Under the pieces are notes generated by a model. The model worked only from the letters and a program-made list of their open reading frames with translations, had not been told where the DNA came from and did no database searches. DNA of 64,000 bases, taken from positions 62,001 to 126,000 of the forward strand of contig NZ_BLVP01000043.1 of the NCBI RefSeq assembly GCF_013340305.1, read 5' to 3'. Every line of letters starts with the position of its first letter. Within the stretch, counting starts at the first letter, position 1. The stretch comes from Desulfovibrio psychrotolerans (lineage in GTDB: Bacteria > Desulfobacterota > Desulfovibrionia > Desulfovibrionales > Desulfovibrionaceae). A program made the translations under genes and the position numbers. Shown piece by piece: positions 53,712 through 61,684 of this stretch.

Positions 53712-54692
53712 TTACTGCGCGATGGCTTCCCGTAAGCCGCGCAGCAGTTCGCGGATGCGCGGCGCGGCGAAGATGTCCATCTCTTCCAGACGGGCCGACC
53801 GTTCGCGGAAGGATGCCATGTCCGGCTGCTCCACTACCTGCATGCCCTGAGCGCGCATTTCTTCCAGATAGGCGGCCTCCTGCGAGCGGTTCCACGCCCG
53901 CTGGTACTGTGCCGCCTCGCGCATGCATTCCACGATGAGGGTTTTGTCCGCATCTGCAAGGCGGTTGAACCAGCCGAGGTTGGCAACAGCGATGTGGGCG
54001 GAGTAGACGTGCCCGGTGAGAGAGAGGTGTTTTTGCACCTCAAACAGCTTGTACACGGAGAGCACCCACAGCGGGTTTTCCTGCGCGTCCAGCGTGCCCT
54101 GTTGCAGTTCGGAATAGATGGGCCAGCCCATGGGGGTGGGGTTGGCACCCAGCGCGCGCCAGAGTTCGCGGTGGAAGGTGGATTCCATGACCCGGATTTT
54201 CAGTCCCGCCACATCGTTGGCGGCGGTGACGGGGCGCACGGAGTTGGAAAGGTGGCGGAAACCGTTTTCTGAAAAGGCAAGGCCCTTGAAACCGGCCTTT
54301 TCCAGCTCGTTCAGCACGGCGGTGCCCATCTGCCCGTCCAGCACACGGTCTGCGGTGGCGTGGTCCGGGAACAGGAAGGGAAAGGAGAGCACGCGCACCT
54401 CCGGAACCATGGTGTCGAAGGGGCCTTCTGTAATGATGCCCATCTGCACCGCGCCGAGCTGAATCTGCTGCAGCATTTCGGTTTCCGTCCCCAGTGCCCC
54501 GGAATGGAAAATCTTGACGCTCCATGCGCCGCCGGAACGCTGCTCCAGCAGCCGGGCGAACTGTTCCGCTGCCACATGCTGCGCGGAGCCGGGCTTGGTC
54601 ACCACGGTAAGGCCTATCTGCGCGGCTGCGGCTGGCAGGGCCATGAGCATGAGCGCCAGACAGCAGGCAAGGGTGCGGAAAAAGGCAGTCAT
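53712..54692 (-). CDS. dctP: TRAP transporter substrate-binding protein DctP
   Basis: Periplasmic solute receptor, 326 aa. The signal peptide [20 protein letters not shown] is followed by AAAAQ (signal peptidase I site). The family signature is [10 protein letters not shown] and [25 protein letters not shown], which includes the Arg and Gln/Asp ligands of the carboxylate site. AGGAG lies 5 bp before the ATG. It is the first gene of dctPQM, although a 349-bp repeat-rich gap separates it from dctQ. Confidence 0.92.
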   Translation of the reverse strand: MTAFFRTLACCLALMLMALPAAAAQIGLTVVTKPGSAQHVAAEQFARLLEQRSGGAWSVKIFHSGALGTETEMLQQIQLGAVQMGIITEGPFDTMVPEVRVLSFPFLFPDHATADRVLDGQMGTAVLNELEKAGFKGLAFSENGFRHLSNSVRPVTAANDVAGLKIRVMESTFHRELWRALGANPTPMGWPIYSELQQGTLDAQENPLWVLSVYKLFEVQKHLSLTGHVYSAHIAVANLGWFNRLADADKTLIVECMREAAQYQRAWNRSQEAAYLEEMRAQGMQVVEQPDMASFRERSARLEEMDIFAAPRIRELLRGLREAIAQ

Positions 54693-54903
54693 GGTGTCTC
54701 CTGAAAAGGCTGAGTGTTGCCTGAAAGGTTGGGCGGCGGTGCCTGAACAGCTTACCGCGCCTTGGCAGTGCTAACAAGTGCTGCGTATTGTCTGGTCTGA
54801 TGACCGTATGCCGCGCGGGCGCGGTTGACGCCGGAGCCATAAAAGCTTACCGATAGGTTACGATAGAGCGTGTACTTATACCATATTGGAAAGAAAGGGT
54901 GCC

Positions 54904-56322
54904 ATGAGCGAAAAGACCTTTACCCACAAAGAGCTTGGCAGGCTGCTGGGCGTTTCTGAAACCACGGTGAAAAGCTACCGCCGCAAGTTTCCTGACTGCA
55001 TTCCCGTGGCCAACGAGGGCAAGCCCATCCGGTTTACGGAGCAGGCGGGCGCGGTGTGCCTGCGCATCCGCGAGCTCTTTGGCCGGGGTATGGCCGTGCC
55101 GGAGGTGCGGGCCCGGCTGGAAAAGGATTTTCCGTGGATAGGCCCCGCGCCTGAACCGGAACAGGAGCAGGCCCCCGTCATGCCTGCGGGCGGCCCCATG
55201 GAAGTGGAGCTGCCGCAGGACTATACGCAGGCCATGAGCAATCTGGCAAAGAGCATGGTGAACCTGACCATGAAGCAGGACGCCATTGTCCGGCGCATGG
55301 ATGCCATGGAAGGCACGCTGGAGAGGCTGGCGCAGGTTCTTGCCCCGAAGGCGGCCGCAGGGACGTCAGGCGGGACGTTTGCCGGGACTGCAGACGGAGC
55401 CGGGAACGGAGCCACCGGTCCGAACATGTACTCCCTGCCCGGTGCCGAGGCGTGGATGGCCCGTGCCAACGCCCTGCTGGAGCGTCTGGAGGGGGCAGCC
55501 CTTGCCGCCGCACCCTTTGCCGGAACTGCGGATTCGCCTGCTGTGTCATCTGAGCGGGCTCCGGAGCAGCGTTCTTCCGCGTCCGGGGAACGTGCAGAGG
55601 CTTCCGGGAACAGCACAGAGGCATCTGCTGTGCCCGGTGAGTCCGTTGGTGAGTCCGGTGGCGAGTCCGGCCTTGGGGCAACGCCGTCTGACCTTGCGCA
55701 GAACGCATCCGTCCAAACATCCGGCCAAACATCCGCTTCGCCATCCGGCCAATCGTCTGATCAGTCTTCTGGCCAATCTTCTGATCGGGCATCCGCTCCG
55801 GCGCAGGCACCGTCGGAACGTCCTCTCGGCAAGGTGGTGCGTATACGAAATGCGTACGGAGATGTAAACGAATATACGCTGGAAACAGCGGACGCCGTGT
55901 CTGACCCGGCACAGGCAGAGCCTGAGAGCGGTGCGCGGCCTGTTGTGGCTGCCGGTCCGCAGGAGCCGCCGCGTTCCCTGCTCACCATGCCGCTGGTCAT
56001 ACAGTCACCGGAAGGCGAGTTTCTGGGAGTGGCGGGCAGGACGAGGGGCAGGTTCTCCATAAACGACCTGAAGGCCATGCTCATGAGTCATTATACCGGC
56101 CTGTTACGGTACACTTCTAATTGGCAACTTACCGATAACGGATGGCTCATGACGCTGGAACAGAAGGATGCGCCGGAGTCGCATACCCTTGCCCTGCTGG
56201 TGGAACAGACCACGACGCCGCGGGGAAACAATGTGGCGCTTATCGAACACTTGATGATTAACGGCCGGGACGAGAATCCTGTGGAGATGTATAATTTCAT
56301 CAACAGGATATACGAGCAGTAG
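54904..56322 (+). CDS. MerR-like HTH protein with long linker and novel C-terminal domain
   Basis: A 472-aa protein; ATG at 54904. Residues 1-75 are a MerR-type winged helix (FTHKELGRLLGVSETTVKSYRR, then GKPIRFTEQAG). A coiled-coil-like segment follows (MSNLAKSMVNLTMKQDAIV). A 200-residue low-complexity linker (Ser/Gly/Ala/Gln, built by 12-bp repeats at 55707-55802) leads to a well-conserved-looking globular C-terminal domain from about residue 350 (PLVIQSPEGEFLGVAGR, NFINRIYEQ at the very end). That domain is unknown to me. No effector cysteine cluster is seen. It is divergent from dctP and could regulate it. Confidence 0.82.
   Translation: MSEKTFTHKELGRLLGVSETTVKSYRRKFPDCIPVANEGKPIRFTEQAGAVCLRIRELFGRGMAVPEVRARLEKDFPWIGPAPEPEQEQAPVMPAGGPMEVELPQDYTQAMSNLAKSMVNLTMKQDAIVRRMDAMEGTLERLAQVLAPKAAAGTSGGTFAGTADGAGNGATGPNMYSLPGAEAWMARANALLERLEGAALAAAPFAGTADSPAVSSERAPEQRSSASGERAEASGNSTEASAVPGESVGESGGESGLGATPSDLAQNASVQTSGQTSASPSGQSSDQSSGQSSDRASAPAQAPSERPLGKVVRIRNAYGDVNEYTLETADAVSDPAQAEPESGARPVVAAGPQEPPRSLLTMPLVIQSPEGEFLGVAGRTRGRFSINDLKAMLMSHYTGLLRYTSNWQLTDNGWLMTLEQKDAPESHTLALLVEQTTTPRGNNVALIEHLMINGRDENPVEMYNFINRIYEQ
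55707..55802. repeat. 12-bp tandem repeat, eight units
   Basis: Units of the type ATCCGGCCAATC, with TTCTGATCAGTC variants, encode Gln/Ser/Gly tetrapeptides in the linker of the MerR-like protein. Confidence 0.7.
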
Positions 56323-56803
56323 CAAGGCGGTGCGCCGCACGGGCTGTTGCAAAATGCGGTCGGCGGTGCTGCCGCGAGGTGCCCGGTGGCAGTGGGTGCT
56401 AGGATGCGCCCCGCGCCCTTTTGAAAACCGGCCTGAACGGCGCGTGGTGCTTGCCCGCAACGCCATAAGGCCTGACCTGTTCCGGCAAAGCCCGGCTGCT
56501 TGCGGGCGGGTGCCTTAATTCTTCCCGCCGCCGTGAATGCCGGACGGAGCCATGCCCCGCCGGTACTGCACGCTCTGGCCCGCCCCTTCCCATACAATGG
56601 TACGATGGTACGATAATGCGATGGTACGATGGTACAGTGATGCGGTGGTGCGGTGATGGGGGGGCTGTTGCGGACCTTGACGAACGGGGCGCGGCATGGA
56701 AGAAGGACGCGCCTGCACAGGCATTGCCGTGCGGTACTGCGCCCGTATTCCCGCATTTCCGTATCCCGCAGACAATTTTTCCGGTCAGACTCAGAGGATA
56801 GTG
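56323..56803. other. Gap with octanucleotide repeat
   Basis: Between the MerR-like gene and the EamA exporter, 481 bp. The main feature is the 8-bp repeat at 56596-56659. The remainder has no coding sign on either strand. Confidence 0.5.
56596..56659. repeat. 8-bp tandem repeat, eight units
   Basis: GATGGTAC occurs in three exact copies, with AATGGTAC, GATAATGC, AGTGATGC, GGTGGTGC and GGTGATGG variants. Confidence 0.75.
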
Positions 56804-57682
56804 ATGAACCTTCGCGCGGATTCCGCCATGCTGCCCTCCGTGGCGTTGTTTACGGCCATGATGCTGTGGGCCAGTTCCTACATTGCCATGAAGGTTGCCG
56901 TGGGCGGGTATGATCCCATTGTGGTGGTGTTTTTCCGTATGCTGCTGGGCACCTGCACCTTCGGTCTTGCGTGGCGGCAACTCAGGCGGGTGCGGCTGCG
57001 CAAAGGAGACTGGAAGCCCCTGCTGCTCATGGCGTTGTGCGAACCGTGCATCTATTTCATCTTGGAAGCCTACGCCTTGCGCTACACCTCTGCCTCGCAG
57101 GCAGGGATGATTGCCTCGTCCATGCCTATCTTCGTGGCGCTGGGAGCCTTCTTTTTTCTTGGGGAGCGGCTTTCCCGCAGGGTCTGGGGCGGCTTTCTGC
57201 TCGCCAGCAGCGGCGTGGTGTGGCTCTCTCTTGCCGGGGAATCCACGGAAAGCGCGCCCAATCCGCTGCTCGGCAATACGCTGGAAACTCTGGCCATGGC
57301 GTCTGCCGCCGTCTATGTGGTCATAGCCAAGCGGCTTTCTGCCTATTATCCTCCCCTGTTCATCACCGCCGCCCAGTGCACGGCGGGGACTGTGTTCTTC
57401 TTTCCCCTGCTCTTTCTGCCCACCACGCAGATGCCTGCGGAGTTTCCGCCGGATGCCACGCTCAGCGTGGTCTATCTGGGCACGGTCATCACCATCGGGG
57501 CATACGGCCTGTATAACTACGGGGTGAGCAAGATTCCGGCGGGACAGGCAGGGGCATGGATTAACCTCATTCCCGTGGCGACCCTTGTGATGGGGTGGCT
57601 CATTCTGGGCGAAACGCTTACGCCTACCCAGTATCTGGCGTCCGTTCTGGTGTTGCTGGGTGTGTATCTTACCCAGCGATAG
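56804..57682 (+). CDS. EamA-family (DMT) transporter
   Basis: A 292-aa inner-membrane transporter with about ten helices in two EamA halves (LFTAMMLWASSYIAMKVAVGG at the start of the first; TLAMASAAVYVVIAKRLSAY at the start of the second). GAGG lies 6 bp before the ATG; a GTG 3 bp upstream is also possible. Members export amino acids or metabolites; the substrate is unknown. It is followed by a terminator hairpin at 57764-57789. Confidence 0.88.
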   Translation: MNLRADSAMLPSVALFTAMMLWASSYIAMKVAVGGYDPIVVVFFRMLLGTCTFGLAWRQLRRVRLRKGDWKPLLLMALCEPCIYFILEAYALRYTSASQAGMIASSMPIFVALGAFFFLGERLSRRVWGGFLLASSGVVWLSLAGESTESAPNPLLGNTLETLAMASAAVYVVIAKRLSAYYPPLFITAAQCTAGTVFFFPLLFLPTTQMPAEFPPDATLSVVYLGTVITIGAYGLYNYGVSKIPAGQAGAWINLIPVATLVMGWLILGETLTPTQYLASVLVLLGVYLTQR

Positions 57683-57763
57683 ACGGTTCTGTGCAGCGTT
57701 GCGGCTGCGTCGGCATTCCATGTCTTCATGATATGCATGTACACGTATGCATTTTCATAAGCG

Positions 57764-57789
57764 GAAACGGTGTTTCTGCCGTTTCTTTC
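57764..57789 (+). terminator. Terminator hairpin after the EamA gene
   Basis: Stem GAAACGG/CCGTTTC with an 8-nt loop and TTTCG following, 81 bp after the stop. Confidence 0.5.
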
Positions 57790-57810
57790 GTGCGATGGGA
57801 ACGGATTTCC

Positions 57811-57840
57811 GTGACAAAATGCGGAAGGCTGGTGTATACT
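57811..57840 (+). promoter_or_regulatory. Candidate sigma70 promoter of the ADP-ribosylglycohydrolase
   Basis: GTGACA, an 18-bp spacer and TATACT, with the -10 about 55 bp before the ATG at 57896. The -10 is 5 of 6 consensus. Confidence 0.5.
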
Positions 57841-57895
57841 GACGTCTATGTATTGCAACCGCCTGTAACAATTCCCCTTGCAACGGAGATTGCAT

Positions 57896-58798
57896 ATGGC
57901 CAACCTGCATGCCGCCATTCTGACATCGCTTGCCGCAGATTCGCTGGCAATGGGCGCGCACTGGGAGTACGACCAGAAACGCATTGAAGACGCGCTGGGG
58001 CGGGTATCCACGCTGCTGCCGCCCACGCTGACCCAGTACCACCCCAACCGGGGAGCGGGCGACCTTTCCCACTACGGGGATCAGGTGCTGGTGCTGCTGG
58101 ATACCGTAACCGCCGCCGGGCGGTTTGACCTGCATGCTTTCTGCACCGCATGGCAGGCGCGGATGAAGGATTATGACGGGTATCTGGACCGCGCCACCCG
58201 CGAAACCCTGCGTAATCTTGACGAGGGGCTGCCTCCCGAGCGGTCCGGTGCGCTTTCTTCCGATTTTTCCGCGGCCGCACGCATTGCCCCGCTGTTCACC
58301 GTGCACGGGGATGATGCGGCGGCCCTTGTGGCTGCCGCCCGTGCCCAGACCCTGATGACGCATAATTCTCCACTGGTGGCGGACGGGGCGGAGTTTTTTG
58401 CCCGCACCGTGCTCGGGGTGCTGGGCGGTGCCACCGTGCGCGAGGCACTGGACGCGGCGGCAGAGGCCGGATACGCGCACCTGCCCGCCGAAGACTGGCT
58501 GGCCTTTACCTACCTTTCTGCCGACGAGGACGCCCGCATGGCCATTGCCCGGTTCGGGCAGTCGTGCGGCATGAAGGCTGCCTTTCACGGGGTGGTGCAT
58601 CTGGTGACCCGCTACGAGGACACCCCGCAGGATGCGCTGGTGGAGAACGTGATGGCGGGGGGCGACTCCTGCGCCCGTGGGCTTATGGCGGGCCTTATTC
58701 TGGGGGCGCGCCACGGTGAACTGGCCTGTGCGCCCGCGTGGTGCAACGGGCTGACCTGCCTGCCGTTCCTGCGGCAGTGCCTTGGCCGGGTTCTCTAG
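57896..58798 (+). CDS. ADP-ribosylglycohydrolase-family protein
   Basis: A 300-aa metalloenzyme of the DraG/ADP-ribosylglycohydrolase fold, with GGAG 8 bp before the ATG. It shows an N-terminal SLAADSLAMGAHWEYDQ (variant of the GDALG block), GAGDLSHYGDQVL (first metal site) and GGDSCARGLMAGLILGA (second metal site, where the classic GGDTD reads GGDSC). These deviations match a subgroup whose substrates are unknown. No DraT or nif genes lie nearby, so nitrogenase regulation is not implied. Confidence 0.87.
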   Translation: MANLHAAILTSLAADSLAMGAHWEYDQKRIEDALGRVSTLLPPTLTQYHPNRGAGDLSHYGDQVLVLLDTVTAAGRFDLHAFCTAWQARMKDYDGYLDRATRETLRNLDEGLPPERSGALSSDFSAAARIAPLFTVHGDDAAALVAAARAQTLMTHNSPLVADGAEFFARTVLGVLGGATVREALDAAAEAGYAHLPAEDWLAFTYLSADEDARMAIARFGQSCGMKAAFHGVVHLVTRYEDTPQDALVENVMAGGDSCARGLMAGLILGARHGELACAPAWCNGLTCLPFLRQCLGRVL

Positions 58799-59191
58799 GG
58801 TGCGTCTCCGGGCAGATCCCCTGTCACGGGTTGCTGCTCTGCGTTCCGGCGGATGTTGGTTTACGCATCGTTTGGGTAGCCTCCTCTCTTGCCCGGTTCT
58901 TTCTGGCATCTTGGGTATTCTCTGACACGTCTTTGGATCGGGGCGCCGCGTCTTCCTTCCTTCTGGCCTTGCCTGAAGCAACCACACTGCAGTCTGCCGC
59001 ATGGCGTTTCTGCTGACATTTCAGGCGGGCTGCCTGCCTGTGCCGGTTCCGGCGCGGTGTCCGGCGGGGCAGGGCGAACTCCGCGTGACATGCGGCTGTT
59101 TATGGGTAACAATTCCGCCACGCCGAAGGAGTAAGGCTGCCGGGAAGAAACATGATACCGCCCGATACGGACAACCGCGCTCTGCGCACAT
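58799..59191. other. Gap before the methyltransferase
   Basis: A 393-bp spacer. No gene, repeat or RNA was recognised. Confidence 0.5.
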
Positions 59192-59956
59192 ATGGATGCC
59201 AGCATGTGGAATGACAAGGACACCGTCCGCCGCTACGAAGAATGGTATGATACGCCGGAGGGCGCGTTTGCCCTGCGTGCGGAGAGGCGGCTGCTGGAGT
59301 TTCTTATTTCCGGCTGGCCTCGGCGGGGGCATTCGTTTCTGGATGTGGGCTGCGGGCCGGGACTGGCGCTTGAAACCCTGTATGAGACAGGGTTTGACGT
59401 GACCGGGCTTGATGCCTCGCCCGCCATGCTGGCTGCGGCACGCAGGCGCATGGGACAGCGGGCGGACCTGCACGTGGGCAATGCCGAGCATCTGCCCTTT
59501 GCGGACAGTCAGTTCGACTATGTGTGCCTGCTCACCGTGCTGGAATTTGCAGAGAATCCGCAACGCGTGCTGGAAGAGGCCTTTCGCGTGGCGGCACGCG
59601 GGGTGGTGGTGACCATGCTGAATAAATGGTCGCTGTATTATCTCACCCGTGGCCTGTGCCCCTGCAATGATGCCTCCATGCTCTGCAAGGCCACATGGTT
59701 CACGCCGGTGCGCATGCGTTCCATGGTGCGCAGGGCGGCAGGCGCAAAAATGCCGCTGACCATGCGCTCTGTGCTGCCCGGCCCGCCGCTGACATGGCGC
59801 AGGAGCATGCCGTGGCGTTATTTGAACACCATGCTGCTGCCTTACGGACTGGGTTCCTACGCGGGCATTCGCGTGGATTTGTGCAATGTGGAGACCTTTA
59901 CCCCGATAGGCGCGCGCACCAAGCCCGTGGCCGTTAAGCCTGTTCCCAGCCCGTAG
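59192..59956 (+). CDS. Class I SAM-dependent methyltransferase
   Basis: A 254-aa methyltransferase of the Methyltransf_11 type. SAM motif I is FLDVGCGPGLALETL; then VTGLDASPAML and VGNAEHLPFADSQFDYV (post-I acidic region) and VCLLTVLEFAENP. The C-terminus (MPWRYLNTMLLPYGLGSYAGIR) is basic and hydrophobic. The substrate is unknown. The start is chosen as the first ATG; an ATG 12 bp later is as likely because no clear ribosome site is seen. Confidence 0.85.
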   Translation: MDASMWNDKDTVRRYEEWYDTPEGAFALRAERRLLEFLISGWPRRGHSFLDVGCGPGLALETLYETGFDVTGLDASPAMLAAARRRMGQRADLHVGNAEHLPFADSQFDYVCLLTVLEFAENPQRVLEEAFRVAARGVVVTMLNKWSLYYLTRGLCPCNDASMLCKATWFTPVRMRSMVRRAAGAKMPLTMRSVLPGPPLTWRRSMPWRYLNTMLLPYGLGSYAGIRVDLCNVETFTPIGARTKPVAVKPVPSP

Positions 59957-60143
59957 CGGTTTTCTGCCGCGTCTCTTCCGACATAGGTTTTTCTTCCGCC
60001 GGTTTGCGTCCGCCGGGGCCGGATGCGTTTACACTTTTGACAATTCCGCACCATTGGACTATGCAGTGCTGTTTCTGCGCCTTCTGCGCGGAACGGCGCG
60101 CCGGGCGCGCGATGCAACGCATAAGATTCCGGGATAGGTTCAT

Positions 60144-61382
60144 ATGAGCACCGTACAGAAAATCAAGGGTTTCGCGGACATGTTCTCGCCGGAGAGCGAT
60201 GCCTTTACCTTTATGGAAGGCGTGGGGCGCGAGGTGTTCGGCAGCTACGGCTACACCGAGCTGCGTACGCCCATTCTGGAGCGCACCGAGCTGTTCAAGC
60301 GCTCCATAGGCGATGAAACCGACGTGGTGCAGAAGGAAATGTATACCTTCGACGACCGCAAGGGGCGCTCGCTGACCATGCGGCCCGAGGCCACGGCGGG
60401 AGTTATGCGGGCATACATAGAAGCCAATGTGCATGCGCAGGAACAGGTTGCCAAGCTGTTTACCTTTGGTCCCATGTTCCGGTACGAGCGGCCGCAGAAG
60501 GGGCGCATGCGCCAGTTCCACCAGATAAACTGCGAATGTCTGGGGCCTGACGAGCCGTATGCCGATGCGGAAGTCATTCTTATGCTCATGACCTTTCTTA
60601 CCCGCATAGGCCTGACAGAGCTTTCGCTGGAGATAAATTCCCTTGGCTGCCGCGAATGCCGCCCGCAGTATAATGCCGCGCTCAAGGCGTTTTTTGCGGG
60701 GCTGGATGCTGGTGCCCTGTGCGAGGACTGCCGCCGCCGCATGGAAACCAACCCCCTGCGCGTGCTGGACTGCAAGGTGCCGGGCTGCAAGGCGCTGACC
60801 AAGGATGCGCCCACCATTGTGGAGCACACCTGCGCCGTCTGCACGGACCACCACGCCAAGGTGCTGGCCGTGCTGGACCGGGCCGCCATTCCCTATGTGC
60901 AGAACGTGCGGCTGGTGCGCGGGCTGGATTACTACAACCGTACCACCTTTGAGGTGGTTTCCGGTTCCATAGGCGCGCAGGCGTCGGTGGCCGGTGGCGG
61001 GCGGTATGACGGCCTTATCCGCCAGCTTGGCGGGCCGGACGTGCCGGGTGTGGGATTTGCCTGTGGCATGGAGCGTCTGGCGCTTATGCTCGGAGAGCGC
61101 ACGGTTGCGCAGCCGGACTTTTTCATCGCCATTCTGGACCCTGCGGGGCTGGAAACCGCGCTTATGCTGGCGCAGACCCTGCGCACGGCGGGCAGGACCG
61201 GCGAGACAGCCTTTGCGGCCAAATCCATGAAGGCCCAGATGCGGCAGGCAGGGCGCAAGAACGCCCGCAAGGTGCTTATCATAGGCGGCGACGAGCTGGC
61301 GAACGGCACGGTTGTGGTCAAGGACATGGCCTCCGGTGAACAGGCCGTGGTGCCCGTGGCGGATATTGCCGCGCACGTGTAA
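60144..61382 (+). CDS. hisS: Histidyl-tRNA synthetase
   Basis: Class II aminoacyl-tRNA synthetase charging tRNA(His), 412 aa, normal bacterial length. Motif 2 is LFTFGPMFRYERPQKGRMRQF; the histidine-A box is VRLVRGLDYYNRTTFEV; motif 3 region is GVGFACGMERLALML. The C-terminal anticodon domain includes QTLRTAGRTGETAF. It starts MSTVQKIKGFADMF, as expected. It precedes aspS in a common hisS-aspS pairing with a 302-bp gap. Confidence 0.97.
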   Translation: MSTVQKIKGFADMFSPESDAFTFMEGVGREVFGSYGYTELRTPILERTELFKRSIGDETDVVQKEMYTFDDRKGRSLTMRPEATAGVMRAYIEANVHAQEQVAKLFTFGPMFRYERPQKGRMRQFHQINCECLGPDEPYADAEVILMLMTFLTRIGLTELSLEINSLGCRECRPQYNAALKAFFAGLDAGALCEDCRRRMETNPLRVLDCKVPGCKALTKDAPTIVEHTCAVCTDHHAKVLAVLDRAAIPYVQNVRLVRGLDYYNRTTFEVVSGSIGAQASVAGGGRYDGLIRQLGGPDVPGVGFACGMERLALMLGERTVAQPDFFIAILDPAGLETALMLAQTLRTAGRTGETAFAAKSMKAQMRQAGRKNARKVLIIGGDELANGTVVVKDMASGEQAVVPVADIAAHV

Positions 61383-61684
61383 GCCGCCTCGCCTGACCGG
61401 CTGGATTGTAAAGATTATACAGGGTCTGCATAGCGGACCATCCGGATAGTTGAGAAACCCAGTGTTTCGAATTTCCCCATTCACGGTAAGCCGGGGCAGA
61501 AGTCAAAAAACGGTTTTTCTCGCTTACGTGGGGTGCAGGGGGCTCAGCTCCCTGCCCGCCGGCGGCAAAAGAAACACAAAATGCTTTGTTATCAGCCTGA
61601 GCGGCCCGCAGAACGGGTTGCCTTAACAAACGATACAACAAACTTAACAGGACAAGACTGTCCGCAGGTCATGAGGAAATGACA
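61383..61684. other. hisS-aspS spacer with hairpins
   Basis: Holds stem-loops at 61423-61439 (GGTCTGC/GCGGACC) and 61535-61555 (GCAGGG...CCCTGC), plus AAAAACGGTTTTT near 61507. The 61535 hairpin and its flanks (CCGCCGGCGGC) resemble dispersed GC-rich intergenic elements of Desulfovibrio; that is recollection, not a comparison. Confidence 0.45.

Noticed and set aside
56399-57721. 440-codon minus-strand frame across the octamer repeat and EamA gene
   Set aside because: Antisense shadow extended through a stop-free 8-bp repeat; very rich in His/Arg/Gly.
61455-61475. TTCGAAT word resembling a tRNA T-loop
   Set aside because: No acceptor, D or anticodon stems can be built around it.
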